The translations under genes and the position numbers were made by a program. Shown piece after piece: positions 36,884 to 44,421 of a stretch of 64,000 bases of DNA. Source of the DNA: Nostoc sp. C052 (lineage in GTDB: Bacteria; Cyanobacteriota; Cyanobacteriia; Cyanobacteriales; Nostocaceae); assembly GCF_013393905.1 (NCBI RefSeq), contig NZ_CP040272.1:806001-870000 (forward strand), read 5' to 3'. Below the pieces are notes generated by a model, which saw only the letters and a list, made by a program, of their open reading frames with translations, searched no databases and was not told the origin of the DNA. How positions within the stretch are numbered: position 1 is the stretch's first letter; every line of letters starts with the position of its first letter.

Positions 36884-38020
36884 ATGGCTCAAGCTCTCGA
36901 TCAAGTCGATTACGATACTCTCGATGCTGCAAAACGACGCTTCATCGATGCTGCAAAACGTACACTAGGCTTTGCAAGCACATACGGCATAGTACCCGCG
37001 TCGGGTCTAGGAGCCAGCGCCAACGCTTTCAGCTTTAACCTGGCTCCATTTCTAGAGGCGGGGGCTAGAGAACTTTCGATGACACTTGTACCCGAAGGAC
37101 TGGGCACCGCAGACGATACCCGCCCTGACGACCTCAGTGAAGAAGAACTGCGACGATTCTGGTGGAATATTGGGATCAAGATCATCTCGTGTCTCACGAA
37201 TGATGCTGCAACTTCCGGTATGCAAACTATACTTCTCGGTCTTTATCTGCCGTCGAGTACTCCTGAAACCATCTTTACCCCCGCATTTCTTGATGGGTTT
37301 CTGGATGGAGTAGTTGAAGCGTGCAAACGAGTCGGGTGTGTTTATCTCTCAGGGGAAACTCCTCAACTAAAAACGAAGATGATTCCAGGGCGGCTCGACA
37401 TCGCCGGCTCGGTTTTTGGGGTTATGCCGGCTGGTGTTGCTCCGATTGATAGCTCGCGTCTGGATGCCGGAAATACCATTGTTCTCGTTGAGAGTTCGGG
37501 TCCCCATGAGAACGGCTTTACCCCATTGCGAAAGCTGGCTGAGTCGCTCCCTGATGGCTATAGAACAAAACTCCCAAGTGGCCAGGAGTTTTGGGAAGCG
37601 ATGAATGCTGCATCATATCTCTATACGCCGCTTGTACAAGCGGTGCTTGGCGAGGGGATTCGTCCCACAGCGATGGAGAATATTACTGGTCATGGCTGGC
37701 AAAAGCTGATGCGTTCGGTGAAACCGCTCCGGTATGTTATCGAAACGATGCTCCCAGTACCAGAGATATTTACCTTTGTTGAGGGTCATCTTGAGGGCGG
37801 GTCTGAGACAATGCTTTCGGTGTTTAATTACGGTGCAGGATTTGCATTCTATACAGAGTCGGAGCAGGATGCAGAGAAAATTGTGCTACTTGCAAGGAAA
37901 CATCAACTCTCGGCTGTGATTGCCGGAAGGGTTGAAACTTCCCTTAGTCGCGAGGTAGTAATAGAACCTTTGGGAATCACCTTGAAGGGAGATTCTTTTG
38001 GGATTGCGCGAGGGGTTTAA
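36884..38020 (+). CDS. AIR synthase (PurM)-like protein
   Basis: PurM/AIR-synthase-superfamily ATP-binding protein, but not the housekeeping purine enzyme. Seen: an N-terminal segment, GLYLPSSTPETIFTPAFLDG, AGNTIVLVESSGPHENGFTPLRKL (the GxHxNG region typical of PurM C-domains) and MENITGHGWQKLMRS (compare ITGGG in PurM). 378 residues, complete. Base composition is clearly richer in G+C than the flanks, and it has no HIP1 octamer, so horizontal acquisition is likely. The reaction is unknown. It lies just beyond one edge of the group II intron/IS complex. Confidence 0.75.
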   Translation: MAQALDQVDYDTLDAAKRRFIDAAKRTLGFASTYGIVPASGLGASANAFSFNLAPFLEAGARELSMTLVPEGLGTADDTRPDDLSEEELRRFWWNIGIKIISCLTNDAATSGMQTILLGLYLPSSTPETIFTPAFLDGFLDGVVEACKRVGCVYLSGETPQLKTKMIPGRLDIAGSVFGVMPAGVAPIDSSRLDAGNTIVLVESSGPHENGFTPLRKLAESLPDGYRTKLPSGQEFWEAMNAASYLYTPLVQAVLGEGIRPTAMENITGHGWQKLMRSVKPLRYVIETMLPVPEIFTFVEGHLEGGSETMLSVFNYGAGFAFYTESEQDAEKIVLLARKHQLSAVIAGRVETSLSREVVIEPLGITLKGDSFGIARGV

Positions 38021-38056
38021 CTTAAGGAGGTAGAGGGCAGGAGGCTCAGTTGGAAT

Positions 38057-38157
38057 CCCCATAAATAAATTTAGGGGATTTAATAAGAACGCTGTGTTTC
38101 TTGCGCTGCACCACTCGAAATACATATTTATTTGTTTTCCATAAATAAATTTAGGGG
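38057..38157. repeat. two direct copies of CCATAAATAAATTTAGGGG
   Basis: Copies at 38059-38077 and 38139-38157, 80 bp apart. The first is part of CCCC-ATAAATAAATTTA-GGGG, a weak hairpin. Non-coding DNA between the PurM-like stop and the 3' end of the group II intron. Confidence 0.7.
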
Positions 38158-38206
38158 CTTTAAACCCTTGATTGCTGAGGGCAAAAAATATATTTTCTTC
38201 CTCCTG

Positions 38207-38241
38207 GTTGAGTCGATGGGGGATATTATTCCCCGCACCTC
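38207..38241 (-). ncRNA. group II intron domain VI (separated from domain V by the IS630)
   Basis: Minus strand GAG-A-GGTG-C-GGGG, loop AATAATAT, CCCC-CATC-GA-CTC, then AAC. The GA bulge on the 3' side gives a candidate branch-point A at 38213, seven nucleotides from the putative 3' splice site at 38207. Pairing and position are seen; activity is inferred and now unlikely. Confidence 0.6.
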
Positions 38242-38999
38242 TCAGTTATACCAATTCTCCAAAATAAAGCTACAGATGGGATAATAAGATTAAATGAGAT
38301 GAAGGATGAACAATGTCAGGGGTATATCACCTAGAAATAAAAGAGACTCCAGAAGAACTCAAAGAGTTACTGGCAAACCAAAAAACAGCAACAGGTTTTG
38401 AAAGAGTGCAGTTACTGTATCTACTCAAAACAGGGCATGGTCAAACAATTTCTCAAACCGCAGAGATTATTGGTCGGAATCGGGTGACACTACACAAGTG
38501 GATTCGACAGTACTCTTCTGGTGGAATTGAAGGACTATTAAAACAAAAATCTTCACCAGGAAGACCGAGAAGTATTCCCACATGGGCAGAAACAGCACTC
38601 TCTAAAAGATTGCAAGAACCACTGGGATTTAATGGTTATCAAGAAATTGTCGAATGGCTAGAACAAAAGTTGGGAGTAAATACTTGCTACAAGACAGTTC
38701 ACAAGCTGGTGTATTATCGTTTGGAGTCATGCCCAAAAGTGCCACGCCCCAAAAGCTCTGAACAGTCACAGGCACAAGTAGAGGCATTTAAAAAAACCTT
38801 GCAGACAACCTAGCAATGCTCCATTAGACTTATCCGCAAAATGTAAATGCTTACTGTGAATGGGTTTGAGCAATTCAGATTGAATAGGCGATCGCTATCT
38901 TACTCTACGAGAAAATAGGTGTTTGGCGGCATTCTGAGACAAAAAATTAAAATTAGAGTAAAAAGTACAAAACGATGAAATCAATTTCAGGATAAAAAA

Positions 39000-39416
39000 T
39001 TAAGTATTAATGGTTAAGGATACTAAGCGATTAAGTCTTAACCTAATCAGCCCACAAACTGCCAGAATTACCTGACTATATCGATGACGAGCGAGACGGA
39101 ATTTTTCCGAGGCTACTCGAAATATTTTTACCCGACATATCATGTGTTCAACGGCAATTCTGCGAGACGAAAGTTGTTTATTCTCTTGTTTTTGGAATTC
39201 CGAAATTTCTGTATTCTTTCGTTTCTTATGAGGTGTGGTAATGGCATCATCTCCAATATAGGCCTTATCACCTATAAACCTTTGTGAGTCAGCAAATTTA
39301 TTCCGAGTATCTCGAAATAAATTAATATCACTTGTTTTTCCCAGCATTCCCACACAGATATCTACAATATCTTCACCACCTGGTAAGACAATAAACTGGT
39401 TTTTTAGAGTATGCAT
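39000..39416 (-). CDS. IS5-type transposase, second ORF (DDE C-terminal part)
   Basis: Catalytic half: FIVLPGGEDIVDICVGMLGK, then FIGDKAYIGDD (second Asp of the DDE triad) and SSRRIAVEHMICRVKIFR (Glu region), followed by the C-terminal RLNRL segment. It starts at an ATG overlapping the end of the first ORF at a run of six A. It is probably expressed as a frameshift fusion. Confidence 0.85.
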   Translation of the reverse strand: MHTLKNQFIVLPGGEDIVDICVGMLGKTSDINLFRDTRNKFADSQRFIGDKAYIGDDAITTPHKKRKNTEISEFQKQENKQLSSRRIAVEHMICRVKIFRVASEKFRLARHRYSQVILAVCGLIRLRLNRLVSLTINT

Positions 39417-39907
39417 TTTTTCTTACCAGAGTAATATCTTTTTTGTTCTTGATAGTCTACAGGTCTCGCTGTAGCCTGTTCTGCACTATCAACAATTAAT
39501 TCATACTCGGACAGCATTTGCTGCAATTCTTGATATTTTTGACTATCTACTGACGCTTCTTCTATTTGAGATGCTGGTAAAATTTCTCTCAAAATATCTA
39601 CCCAATAGTTAAAAGCATCATTCGCTTTTGTTTTGGAAATATCAAAGAGTAACCCTAAAATTTCAAAAATTGGTTTTTGTCTGAGGTAAACTAGACACAA
39701 GCATATTCCTTCTTTCGGTGACATCTCTGGTTTGCGTCCGCCTCCCTTGGCAATAATCCGAACTTTATTTTTTTCAATTTCTGCTTGTTTCTCTCTATGC
39801 CTTTTTTCCGCTAAGGATACCAATGCTAAAAACTGGTCATAATTAATCCCTATTAATCGTTTTGCTTCGTGGGGATGTGATTCAATTCTTGCTAAAGGGT
39901 TTGTCAT
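39404..39907 (-). CDS. IS5-type transposase, first ORF (HTH and first catalytic Asp)
   Basis: 167 residues. GINYDQFLALVSLAEKRH (start region), GGGRKPEMSPKEGICLCLVYLR (HTH_Tnp_4-like), then YELIVDSAEQATARPVDYQE containing the first Asp of the DDE_4 domain, and YYSGKKK at the end. The frame shifts by -1 in the AAAAAA run into the second ORF (KKHTLKNQ...). Confidence 0.85.
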   Translation of the reverse strand: MTNPLARIESHPHEAKRLIGINYDQFLALVSLAEKRHREKQAEIEKNKVRIIAKGGGRKPEMSPKEGICLCLVYLRQKPIFEILGLLFDISKTKANDAFNYWVDILREILPASQIEEASVDSQKYQELQQMLSEYELIVDSAEQATARPVDYQEQKRYYSGKKKCIL

Positions 39908-40546
39908 ATTATCTACATATAATTTTTACTCCGTTTTTTATTATCCCACTTTGTTTATATTAAGGATAAGTCTATTGGTTTTGTTTGGCAGTTTTATGCA
40001 CAACGAAAACAATTCGCTTCTGTTGTGAAGATGAAACTCGAATTGGATTGAAAACAATCACAGGTAGGAAAATCACGGCAAGTGGGATTAAACCAGTTGG
40101 TGTAAATCAATGGCAATTCAAAGCAACATATTTATATGGAATTATCGAACCACTGACAGGAGAGAGTTTTTTTTGGGAATTCTCACATCTTAATACTGAC
40201 TGTTTTCAGATATTCCTCAATCTAGTTTCCCAACACTTTGCTGATTCAGTACTCATTATTCAACTCGATAATGGTGCATTTCATAAAGCCAAACGTCTTC
40301 AGATACCAGATAACATCATTTTATTATTTCAGCCTGCACATTCTCCCGAGTTAAATCCCATTGAACAGGTTTGGCAATATATTAAGCGCCGACTGCGTTG
40401 GTTATTACCCAAAAATATTGATGATTTACGTATTGCTCTCTACGCTGAAATTGGTAAATTAACCAAAACAATTATTGCATCTATTACTGGAAGGCAATAT
40501 ATTTTGTCAGCTTTATCTGTAGCCGGATTTTAGAGAATTGGTATTA

Positions 40547-40580
40547 GATCCGTGCGTACCCGTTTCCGTGTACACGGCTC
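40547..40580 (-). ncRNA. group II intron domain V
   Basis: 34-nt hairpin on the minus strand beginning GAGCCGTGTACACGG and ending GTACGCACGGATC, with a GGAAAC-type loop. This is the conserved length and shape of domain V (catalytic core), located directly after the HNH-coding end of the RT ORF, as in cyanobacterial bacterial-class introns. The IS630 begins 4 nt further on. Confidence 0.75.
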
Positions 40581-40589
40581 CCGATGTTC

Positions 40590-41491
40590 TCAGCTTACGC
40601 TTTTGCTCATGTGTTTGTAATCGTGGCAACTTTCATGAATTGCTTCGAGATTATTTTTCTTCCAGTTGGAGTGATTTCCATCGATGTGATGCAGGTGAAC
40701 CCGTTCCTCATCAATGAACTTTAATCCGCAGGAAGCACATCTATGGTTTTGCTTATTAAGGGCAATAGAAGTTTCGCCGTCGTAGAGCTTACTTTTGCGT
40801 TCGCTCCAGTAGGCTGTGTCTCCGTCGTAAGGTGATTTAGTTCCTTTGACAGAAACGTGTTTGTTTTCGGAGTAAGAAACCTTTGGGAATGCTTTGTCTA
40901 GTAATTTCTTGCTAGAGTAGCGGTTTTGTTTGGTTTCCTTGTTGAATACCGTTCAATATCGAGTTCAATTACTCGCTTATCTATTCCGTTAGCTTTGGAG
41001 TTAAGGTTTTGGAAGACGTACTTTTGTGCATCATGGGCGGAGCGCCCAGTTCTGAACCCGTAGCTCCTGGAGTGGAAAGTGACAACGCGCAAGCTGGTTC
41101 GAGTGCATATTTTTCTAGGCATTGCCAAGCTCTATCCGCGGTGGTTGGTATCTTTAGCATTCTAGTAGTCCCGTCCTTTTTGGGGATGAGGATTTCCCGT
41201 AGTCCTTGATGTTTCCAATTTCCACTATTCATTCTCAGTAGTGCTTTAAGGTTGAAGCGTTCTTCAAATGAGAGGGATTTCTTACCATCAATACCAGCCG
41301 TCTTTTTACCAGCATTTAGCTGAGATACAAGTCTAATTGCAAGAAATCGAGCCGAGGTAGATTTTAGAATAAGCTTTTGGAGTAACCTAGCTTTCCGCTT
41401 GTCTCCAACTTGAACAGCTTTGTACACGAGCTTTTGAAGGCGGAAAAGATTTCGGCGGAATTTCTTCCACGGTAGGGCTTTCCAAGATTCA
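40590..41491 (-). pseudogene. group II intron reverse transcriptase/maturase with HNH domain, decayed
   Basis: Three pieces in different frames. (1) 41491-~41095: RT N-terminal domain, LPWKKFRRNLFRLQKLVYKA and TAGIDGKKSLSFEERFNLKA. (2) ~41095-~40935 after a shift: SYGFRTGRSAHDAQKYVFQN and IELDIE, where the RT palm begins. The YADD block and thumb/X domain are then deleted. (3) ~40926-40590: HNH endonuclease, HRCASCGLKFIDEERVHLHH, IDGNHSNWKKNNLEAIHESC, stop at 40590. The 5' end is fused to a MITE. Not functional; a splicing-capable RT from another copy would have to act in trans. Confidence 0.88.
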
Positions 41492-41647
41492 CTAGTAGTC
41501 TGCCAACCCAAAAATGCGCTTGTGAGAACTGGGGAAAAGGAAAAGGGTAAGAGATTTAAACCTTTTCCCCCCGCCCCTTATCCCCAGAGGGAACCCCACC
41601 TTCCCCCTTACCCTTTACCCCGCCAAGTCACGAAAGCGAACTACTAG
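41492..41647. mobile_element. MITE, CTAG-flanked (copy 1)
   Basis: Element 41496-41643 between CTAG duplicates (41492-41495 and 41644-41647). The left end is TAGTCTGCCAACCCAAAAATG; the right end read inversely is TAGTTCGC. The interior is GGGGAAAAGG / CCTTTTCCCC inverted low-complexity. It shares ends and interior with 43105-43237. It has inserted at the start of the intron-encoded RT. Confidence 0.85.
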
Positions 41648-42128
41648 ACCCACAACTCGTTTTTATTCGTTCCCTCGGAGAGATTGATTGTTCCGTTAGA
41701 TGTAGCCAATTCGACTACTGGATTCCCTGGACTCTTAGCGCTATCCAAGTCCAAAATGCGGCGGGAATTGATTGATTCTCCAGTGTGGTCAGGGGATTTT
41801 GAGTTGTGCCCTGCCTCTCTTTAAGTCGCTTTTATAGGCTCGGTTTCATCGTAGGAACTCCCTATTAGCGCCAGTGTCAACCCGCAACGGTCGTCTGATT
41901 GCGCCCAGTTAAGAGCTTCACCCTCCAGAAACCGAGTCTGGTCAGTGTGGGCAGATAAGGAGTCAATTCTGAGTCTGAATGGCAAGACTTGCACTTGCAT
42001 CTGACCGAGAGTTCAACCCTTTAGTGACAGTAATCTGCTGTCGGGCTGGTTTAGTTATGTACGGACTGATTACCGTGATTCACTAAACAACGAATCGCAC
42101 GACTTGAAAGAGTCATTTACTATTTGTC
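41648..42128. other. 5' structured half of the group II intron and its exon edge
   Basis: Non-coding on both strands. Minus strand from 42100: GTGCGATTCG, then the domain I-III-like region with many short complementary stretches, up to the ORF. 42101-42128 is the exon side. No gene. Confidence 0.5.
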
Positions 42129-42271
42129 CTCCTTGTCTCAATACTTTTCGGATAAACCCAACAATCTCTCTTTTGATCTGGGGAAAGGTTAAAGGGGAAG
42201 GGGTAAGGGTTTGAATTTACCTTTACCCTTTCCCCTTTCTCCCAAAACCCGAAAAGTATTGCTCCTTGTCT
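42129..42271. mobile_element. 123-bp MITE with 10-bp target duplication
   Basis: Perfect 13-bp inverted ends CAATACTTTTCGG (42139-42151) and CCGAAAAGTATTG (42249-42261), flanked by the direct repeat CTCCTTGTCT (42129-42138 and 42262-42271). The interior is a GGGAAAGG/CCTTTCCC hairpin like the CTAG MITEs, but the ends differ. No ORF. Confidence 0.85.
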
Positions 42272-42357
42272 CCCTTGTCCCTCTTTCATACAAGGCTGTG
42301 AAACTTGTTTCATCAGGACTGCCTTCAGTAAAACTGCCTGATTTCCTGAAAGTGCCT

Positions 42358-42978
42358 TTAAATTTCTCGAATCCAAAATGCCAAGCCTCCTCCCCGGCCA
42401 CGAGCCGCAATAAAATCTTCTGTCACTAAAAAAAAGGCAAAGAAGGGTAGTTTAGCTATAGACTGGTTATAAAAATCTTCTGTTTGAACTTTACCAGAAC
42501 GGATTGCTCTGTTATAAACAACACCACCAAACAGACTGATAATCATCTGGTTAAAGTCAAACGCCAATAAATTTTTCTTACCTAAATATTGCACTGGGCC
42601 TGTGAGTTTCAATAAAAATGGGCTAAATTCAACCTGATTAGCAATTTCGCCTCTGCCTAAATCCTGTTCCAAAGCAGCATTAAAGGAAATATGGATTGCT
42701 ATAAACTTAGGTACATACAAACCCTTGCCTAATACAATTCCCCCACGCTGTCTAACTCTCTTAGTGCCAGTGGCAAAGCAAAGTTGCCATTTACCTAAAA
42801 GAGACTCAAACGGATAAGTCAATCGTTGCCGTTTGGCAGCTTTTTCTGCTTGTAGCAAAGCATTTACTAATATTTCAGCATTAGGGCGTGTATTTTTCTG
42901 TCCTCGATATGCAGCTTTAGCCTGGGATAGCACGGTAAGAAAGTCAAATGTCGCTGTAGATGTCAAATCATCTGTCAT
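42358..42978 (-). CDS. PAP/fibrillin (plastid-lipid-associated) family protein
   Basis: 206-residue homologue of plastoglobule fibrillins, thought to bind lipids or prenylquinones and protect photosystem II under stress. Seen: SLLGKWQLCFATGTKRVRQRGG (family core: W-x-L-x-F/Y-T), VEFSPFLLKLTGPVQYLGKKNL and the C-terminal FLVTEDFIAARGRGGGLAFW. The C-terminal ITEDLIVARGRGGG-type ending is characteristic. Single gene; downstream come the MITE and group II intron. Localisation to thylakoid lipid bodies is inferred from the family. Confidence 0.8.
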   Translation of the reverse strand: MTDDLTSTATFDFLTVLSQAKAAYRGQKNTRPNAEILVNALLQAEKAAKRQRLTYPFESLLGKWQLCFATGTKRVRQRGGIVLGKGLYVPKFIAIHISFNAALEQDLGRGEIANQVEFSPFLLKLTGPVQYLGKKNLLAFDFNQMIISLFGGVVYNRAIRSGKVQTEDFYNQSIAKLPFFAFFLVTEDFIAARGRGGGLAFWIREI

Positions 42979-43104
42979 GTAGGCACAACTATTTCTTGGC
43001 TTTTCTGATAGATTGTAGCGTTGATCTGTTCAACGAAGAGGCAGGGTAAATGACCCCTGCCATATACCGGAGTGGAACATGTTCTTACGTCCCCCACTTC
43101 TCCA

Positions 43105-43237
43105 CTAGTGGTCTGCCAACCCAAAAATGCTAAGTGAGGACTGGGGAAAGGGGAAAGGGAAAAGGGTAAGAGATTTAAACCCTTTCCCCCTTCCCCCTTC
43201 CCCTTTACCCCGCCAAGTTCACTTGGCGAACTACTAG
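43105..43237. mobile_element. MITE, CTAG-flanked (copy 2)
   Basis: Element 43109-43233 between CTAG duplicates (43105-43108 and 43234-43237). Left end TGGTCTGCCAACCCAAAAATG; the right end contains the hairpin CGCCAAGT-tc-ACTTGGCG before AACTA. The interior AAAGGGTAAGAGATTTAAACC matches copy 1 at 41492-41647. Confidence 0.88.
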
Positions 43238-43311
43238 TGGTTCTCGAACAGGAATGGGTTGAATCCCAATTCTTTTCTATCCCCCTTGCTCCCTGCTCCC
43301 CTGCCTCCTTT

Positions 43312-44274
43312 TCAACTTCTAATTTTGAGCGATTTCACAAAGCCTTCGGCACTAAGTAAGGCAATGCCCAATGTGACAACACCAATCCCTACACTCTGAA
43401 TCACATTTAAAGTTTCATTAATGCTTATCCATGCCACTAGCGCCGTCAATGCTGGACTGCTAGAGCCAATTATGGAAGCGGTAGATGCGCCAACCATCCT
43501 AATCCCCACATTGTTTAGAGTGTGTCCGAGAAAACTGACAAGACCGGAAAATATACTACCAATCCATAGGGGTGTCCAATCAAGTTGGGCGCTTTTACCT
43601 GGCCAAAACAGTAAGCTAATACCGGCAAGCAGTAGAGTGCAGGCAAAACTGATCCAGGTAAAGGGAATTGGATGGAATTTTTCTAAACATTTTTGAGCAA
43701 TGATGCAATAAAAGGCGTAAACAATCCCAGCGCCAAAACTAGCGAAAATGCCGATCGCAATGCTATGACTGCTATAAGTAGCAGAAGATTGAGGAATGGT
43801 GAGAGCGCTTCCTACCAGAATAATAGCCATTACCAGCCAACGGAATAACGTGGGGCGATCGCCAAAAAACCTCCAAGATAGCAGCGCTGTAAATACGGGG
43901 TAGGTGAAGAAGAGGGTCAAGGCAATGCCTGTGGGAATCAAGCCAATAGCAATGTAGAGTGAGGCAATATACACAAACATCAGCACCCCACAGCCAAGAG
44001 CTTGGATTAGAACATCCCTACGCTTGCGGGTGAACAAGTCTTGGAGTTCTGTCCAAGCAGATGGATATAGCTTGAATGATAGAGATGCCATGAGTGGAAC
44101 CACCAGCAGCATTCGCATGAACATCAGCAAGAAGGAATTCTGCAAATCCGGTTTAACGTATCCACCGAGTAAAAATAAACCTAGTACGAGATGTTCTGAA
44201 AACAAAACTCGGACTGTAACGTTGTGAAACGTTAAAACAAAGGAGGATAGTAGAACCGTTAAGATGCCCAACAC
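43312..44274 (-). CDS. EamA-type (DMT superfamily) transporter
   Basis: Ten-helix drug/metabolite transporter made of two EamA repeats (~5-150 and ~165-310). Seen: LGLFLLGGYVKPDLQN, IPTGIALTLFFTYPVFTALLSW (helix with the family's Pro/Phe pattern) and, in the second half, GMRMVGAS-like VGIRMVGASTASIIGSSSPAL. Substrate unknown. It ends a minus-strand run of oxidoreductase genes, separated from them by a repeat-bearing 147-bp gap, and may export or import their substrate or product. Confidence 0.88.
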   Translation of the reverse strand: MLGILTVLLSSFVLTFHNVTVRVLFSEHLVLGLFLLGGYVKPDLQNSFLLMFMRMLLVVPLMASLSFKLYPSAWTELQDLFTRKRRDVLIQALGCGVLMFVYIASLYIAIGLIPTGIALTLFFTYPVFTALLSWRFFGDRPTLFRWLVMAIILVGSALTIPQSSATYSSHSIAIGIFASFGAGIVYAFYCIIAQKCLEKFHPIPFTWISFACTLLLAGISLLFWPGKSAQLDWTPLWIGSIFSGLVSFLGHTLNNVGIRMVGASTASIIGSSSPALTALVAWISINETLNVIQSVGIGVVTLGIALLSAEGFVKSLKIRS

Positions 44275-44371
44275 GATAAAAAGTTTCCTTAGAGACGACT
44301 TGATTGTATTGTTAAAACCACTGGAATAACAAACCAGATGAAGTTTGAGGAAATCAAAGCCGTCGCCTCAA

Positions 44372-44418
44372 AAGACGCCATAAATCGCCGTCTCTACAAG
44401 GAATTTATCCATCAATTA
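44372..44418 (-). repeat. partial copy of the GAGACG dispersed repeat
   Basis: AGACGCcATAAATcGCCGTCT palindrome followed by CAAGGAATTTATCCATCAA, matching the reverse-oriented full element at 56310-56378. It lies between the transporter and the monooxygenase gene and abuts the latter's stop codon. Confidence 0.7.
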
Positions 44419-44421
44419 TTA

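Larger units (their letters stand above)
38827..39972 (-). mobile_element. IS5-type insertion sequence nested in the IS630
   Basis: Ends GACTTATCC (38827-38835) and GGATAAGTC (39964-39972), with TA duplicated at 38825-38826 and 39973-39974. 1146 bp, two overlapping minus-strand ORFs in a -1 relation: the organisation of IS5-family members with 2-bp TA duplications (IS427-like). Both ORFs are uninterrupted, so this is the youngest layer. Confidence 0.85.
38313..40533 (+). pseudogene. IS630 transposase split by an IS5-type insertion
   Basis: The N-terminal half 38313-38813 carries helix-turn-helix motifs (QTISQTAEIIGRNRVTLHKW, SSPGRPRSIP). The C-terminal half, 39985-40533 and slightly upstream, carries the DDE residues (CCEDETRIGL, IIQLDNGAFHKAKRL, SPELNPIEQVWQYIKRRL). 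Removing 38827-39972 with one TA rejoins the frame as NLAMLHYWFCLAVLCTTK. A natural -1 shift at the A7 run (about 38790-38796) is also needed, as in other IS630. As it stands it cannot make transposase. Confidence 0.88.
38249..40543 (+). mobile_element. IS630 family insertion sequence (copy 2), disrupted
   Basis: Terminal repeats CCAATTCTCcAAAAT-aaa-GCTACAGAT (from 38251) and the reverse complement of CCAATTCTCtAAAAT-ccg-GCTACAGAT (to 40541), with TA at 38249-38250 and 40542-40543. Without the inner element it would be about 1143 bp, normal for IS630. A different subgroup from copy 1: neither the ends nor the proteins match. Confidence 0.88.
38207..42100 (-). mobile_element. degenerate group II intron, interrupted by nested insertion sequences
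   Basis: Read on the minus strand. The 5' end at 42100 is GTGCG (GTGCGATTCG), the group II start consensus. Next come about 600 nt of structured intron sequence, a broken reverse-transcriptase/HNH ORF (41491-40590), domain V (40580-40547), then an IS630 inserted at TA (40543-38249). Beyond it lies a domain VI-like hairpin with a bulged A, ending ...CGACTCAAC at 38207. Without the insertions the intron is about 1.6 kb, shorter than the usual 2.4 kb because most of the RT core is deleted. A CTAG-flanked MITE (41492-41647) sits in its ORF. Confidence 0.8.

Noticed and set aside
42113..42410. two overlapping minus-strand frames of 73 and 87 codons
   Set aside because: They run through the MITE and low-complexity repeat and overlap the end of the PAP/fibrillin gene.
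43240..43290. tRNA-like GGTTGAATCCC sequence
   Set aside because: No acceptor stem or anticodon arm could be folded around it.
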